This document shows, piece by piece, positions 23,051 through 24,822 of a stretch of DNA of 24,822 nt. The stretch's first letter is position 1. Each line of letters opens with the position of its first letter. The position numbers and the translations under genes were made by a program. The notes under the pieces are model-generated. The model was given only the letters and a program-made list of their open reading frames with translations. It did not search any database and was not told where the DNA came from. The stretch is from an uncultured Blautia sp. (GTDB lineage: Bacteria; Bacillota; Clostridia; Lachnospirales; Lachnospiraceae), in assembly GCA_934373235.1 (NCBI GenBank), contig CAKROW010000040.1, forward strand, positions 1-24,822. The letters are read 5' to 3'.

Positions 23051-23647
23051 ATGATCACATTTAAAGCAGAGAAAAGAAACCCGGATGTAAAAGCGAAAAA
23101 GTTAAGACGTGAGGGTTACGTCACCGGTGTCCTTACCGGAAAAGAAATGAAAGAGCCTGTAGCTCTCCAGTTTAACGAAGCCGATGCACTCCGTTTTATT
23201 AAAGATAATAAAGAAGGTACTCAGGTATTCCTTGAGCTTGACGGTCAGAAGGTCGATGCACTGGTCAAAAATATTGACTACAATCCAATGGCAAAACAGA
23301 TCATGGCCCTTGATTTCCAGGCACTGGTTGCAGGTGAAAAAGTTTCCACTACTGTAACAGTCAAGCTGGAGCATACAGAACTTGTTCAGGGTATTGTTGA
23401 GCAGGAGATGGAAGAGATCCACTACAAAGCTGATCCGGCCAACCTTCTTGACACTATTGTCATTGACTTTGACGGATTTGACGCAAATGTACGTGACATC
23501 CATGTAAAAGATCTGCCAATCCCGGCAGACAAACATGTTCACTTCATTACACCTGAGGATGCAGTTGTAGTTCACATCGGTGAATACCAGGCAGCCGAAG
23601 AGGAAGATGAAGAAGCTGCTGACGCAGAAAAAGCTGAGGCGAAATAA
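23051..23647 (+). CDS. rplY: 50S ribosomal protein L25, Ctc/TL5 long form
   Basis: A 198-residue long-form L25. Residues 1-95 are the 5S-rRNA-binding L25 domain (ITFKAEKRNPDVKAKKLRREGYVTGVLTG, with VDALVKNIDYNP). About 100-180 are the TL5/Ctc beta domain (VSTTVTVKLEHTE, HVKDLPIPADKHVHFITPEDAVVVHI). The end is an acidic tail (EEEDEEAADAEKAEAK). It binds 5S rRNA in the central protuberance of the large subunit; in Bacillus the homologue Ctc is a general stress protein. AAGGAGG precedes the ATG by 8 bases. It is monocistronic, with its own promoter and a perfect terminator. Confidence 0.95.
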   Translation: MITFKAEKRNPDVKAKKLRREGYVTGVLTGKEMKEPVALQFNEADALRFIKDNKEGTQVFLELDGQKVDALVKNIDYNPMAKQIMALDFQALVAGEKVSTTVTVKLEHTELVQGIVEQEMEEIHYKADPANLLDTIVIDFDGFDANVRDIHVKDLPIPADKHVHFITPEDAVVVHIGEYQAAEEEDEEAADAEKAEAK

Positions 23648-23664
23648 ATAATGAACCATAGATT

Positions 23665-23706
23665 CAGGGCAGGTGCTTGACGTTGTTGAAGCACCTGCCC
23701 TGTTTT
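23665..23706 (+). terminator. Strong intrinsic terminator of the L25 gene
   Basis: Perfect 14-bp stem CAGGGCAGGTGCTT/AAGCACCTGCCCTG (23665-23678 and 23689-23702) around a 10-base loop, followed by TTTT. It starts 17 bases after the L25 stop. On the minus strand it lacks a T-run, so it should not efficiently end the convergent gene. Confidence 0.95.
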
Positions 23707-23747
23707 CCGTTCCTGAAAAATCTGTCTGTTATTTTTGAGAAACAGGA

Positions 23748-24452
23748 TTATTTTAACTCTATTGTGAAGTTTTCACTTACTCCGGAAGTTGTATTTATTG
23801 CAGTAAACATAATTTTGAAACCTTTTCCACCCTTTACAGGAATCTTACCGCCATTTGCGACCGGTTCTGAACGTCTCCAGCCTTTTTGTGCATATGTAAC
23901 AGCCGGTTTCGTGCTGCCGTTACTTGGATTTCCCTTATAAATAAAAAGTTTTTGAAGTTTCCATCCGCTTTTCAGGGAAACCGTTGTCTTTACATTTTTA
24001 CCTGCAAATCTGGCATAACTGAGACTGGTTGTTGCAGATGAATTGAATTTTGAAGCACTGACAGAAGTTGTTCCGATCTTCACGGATTTAACCGGATTTG
24101 TATATTTTTTTACTGTTACTCTGGTTTTATAAGTTTTACCTTTACATTTCAGGGATACTGTTGCTGTCCCTGCTTTTTTGGGTACCAGTGAAATCGTATA
24201 ACGTACCCGGGAACCATAAGTATTCTTTGTCTGTTTTACAGAAACAACAGAAGCTTTGCTTGTCTTTAAACTGGAAGCCTTTGAAGATAATGATGTAAGA
24301 AATTCCGGTTCAGCCTTTGGATATGCAACAAGCGTTACTGTTTTCGGAACATTTTCTGCTGCAGATGCTGTAACTGATGTCATTGCAAACATAGAGATTA
24401 TCATACTGAATGTAACTAATAAAGAAAGCAATTTTTTACCTGTTTTGTTCAT
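23748..24452 (-). CDS. Small secreted Ig-like (BIG-type) protein
   Basis: A 234-residue exported protein. Signal peptide MNKTGKKLLSLLVTFSMIISMFAMTSVTASAA, cleaved near residue 32. Then a beta-rich domain of bacterial Ig-like character (VRYTISLVPKKAGTATVSLKCKGKTYKTRVTVKKY at about 85-118) and a second beta region to the end. No anchor or enzyme motif is visible. The ATG at 24452 is chosen because AGGAGG lies 7 bases upstream; an in-frame start at 24518 adds a non-signal-like leader that includes the ribosome binding site. It is convergent with L25, with its own promoter at 24523-24551. The function is not recognisable. Confidence 0.8.
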   Translation of the reverse strand: MNKTGKKLLSLLVTFSMIISMFAMTSVTASAAENVPKTVTLVAYPKAEPEFLTSLSSKASSLKTSKASVVSVKQTKNTYGSRVRYTISLVPKKAGTATVSLKCKGKTYKTRVTVKKYTNPVKSVKIGTTSVSASKFNSSATTSLSYARFAGKNVKTTVSLKSGWKLQKLFIYKGNPSNGSTKPAVTYAQKGWRRSEPVANGGKIPVKGGKGFKIMFTAINTTSGVSENFTIELK

Positions 24453-24522
24453 ACTCTTTCCTCCTGATGTGAAATCGAACAGCCCCGGCAGGAACGGATT
24501 CCTGAGCCATTCAGGCATTATT

Positions 24523-24551
24523 AGTATAGCACAGATTTACAGGAATATCAG
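24523..24551 (-). promoter_or_regulatory. Promoter of the secreted Ig-like protein gene
   Basis: Minus-strand -35 CTGATA (24546-24551), 17-base spacer, -10 TATACT (24523-24528) with the TGC extension. Predicted start near 24516. The leader holds a 6-bp hairpin, CAGGAA-TCCG-TTCCTG (24489-24504), with a UNCG-type tetraloop. Confidence 0.6.
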
Positions 24552-24620
24552 AAAAATAAATAATCCGAGTTAATGACTCAAACTGCTTTAAATTCAAGTG
24601 ACTGAAAATTAGAATCTAAA

Positions 24621-24664
24621 TAAAAAACGCTGAAAAATCCTGATCTACAAGACTTTTCAGCGTT
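24621..24664 (-). terminator. Intrinsic terminator near the right edge
   Basis: On the minus strand AACGCTGAAAA (24664-24654), 17-base loop, TTTTCAGCGTT (24636-24626), continuing into a T-run to 24622. A perfect 11-bp stem. It would end transcripts arriving from the right, just after the tRNA-like hairpin. On the plus strand no T-run follows. Confidence 0.8.
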
Positions 24665-24674
24665 CCTAATAGCA

Positions 24675-24708
24675 GGGGATGAGAGAATCGAACTCCATGT
24701 TCATCCCC
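24675..24708 (-). other. tRNA-like acceptor/T-arm hairpin, candidate attachment site
   Basis: On the minus strand GGGGATGA (24708-24701) pairs perfectly with TCATCCCC (24682-24675). Between them lies GAG-TTCGATT-CTC, whose GTTCGATTC (24693-24685) fits the T-loop consensus GTTCRANNC. D and anticodon arms are absent and no CCA follows (TGCTATTAG), so it is not a functional tRNA. It resembles the tRNA 3'-end pieces used or left behind by tyrosine integrases. An open frame ends to its right at 24790, with residues LKQINNAVNF before the stop, possibly the end of an integrase. Confidence 0.4.
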
Positions 24709-24759
24709 GAAAAATCCTCATAAATCAAGGCTTTTTGTCTATTTTGAACTCTTATTTTT

Positions 24760-24779
24760 GGTACCCTCTGGTACCCTGT
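24760..24779. repeat. Tandem 10-bp repeat with GGTACC
   Basis: GGTACCCTCT followed directly by GGTACCCTGT: two 10-base units matching at eight or nine positions, each starting with the palindrome GGTACC. It sits between the tRNA-like hairpin and the reading frame ending at 24790, where integrase arm-type sites would be expected. Confidence 0.45.
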
Positions 24780-24822
24780 GTTTATCGTGCTAGAAATTAA
24801 CAGCATTGTTAATCTGCTTCAA

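Noticed and set aside
24675..24708. Functional tRNA or tmRNA gene
   Set aside because: Only an acceptor-like stem and T-arm are present; D and anticodon arms and a CCA end are missing, and no tmRNA body is seen nearby.

Overview
The window looks like a low-to-mid G+C Firmicute, most likely a Lachnospiraceae (Blautia/Roseburia-type) gut anaerobe. This is inferred from the TagD- and LicD-type enzymes, a Ctc-type L25, the four-cysteine L33, strong AGGAGG-type ribosome binding sites and TTGACA/TATAAT promoters. No database search was possible.

Layout. Left edge (1-655): the 5' end of a housekeeping operon on the minus strand, rpmG-secE-nusG, with a clear promoter at 626-655. Positions 690-906 hold two 33-bp direct repeats and long hairpins, with no convincing gene. 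From 923 to 16871 lies a minus-strand surface-glycan cluster. In transcription order it holds a stand-alone glycosyltransferase C-terminal domain, a GT2, a double-GT2, a second copy of the first GT2, a polyprenyl-phosphate sugar-1-phosphate transferase, another GT2, an acyltransferase-3, a TagD-like cytidylyltransferase fused to a Gfo/Idh/MocA-like domain, a LicD phosphotransferase with a helical-repeat tail, a LicD-like paralogue lacking the catalytic aspartates, an acetolactate-synthase-like ThDP enzyme and an SDR. Internal promoters split it into at least three transcription units. From 17055 to 21433 is a complete ugpCAEB-like ABC importer, also on the minus strand, closed by a strong terminator at 16981-17012.

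Right part: a secreted fibronectin-III-like protein (+), L25/Ctc (+) with a perfect terminator, and a convergent small secreted Ig-like protein (-). At the right edge are a tRNA-like T-arm hairpin, 10-bp direct repeats and a terminator. These look like an attachment-site region next to an element lying beyond the window.

How the genes may work together (inference): UgpCAEB brings in glycerol-3-phosphate or glycerophosphodiesters, the TagD-like domain makes CDP-glycerol, and the LicD protein transfers phosphoglycerol to a glycan. That glycan would be started by the sugar-phosphate transferase, extended by the GT2 enzymes and acylated by the acyltransferase. The ThDP/SDR pair could build an unusual branched or reduced substituent. 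No flippase, polymerase or export ABC transporter is present, so export must be encoded elsewhere. The most unusual points are the degenerate fused dehydrogenase, the catalytically dead LicD partner, the ThDP/SDR pair and the orphan glycosyltransferase tail domain.
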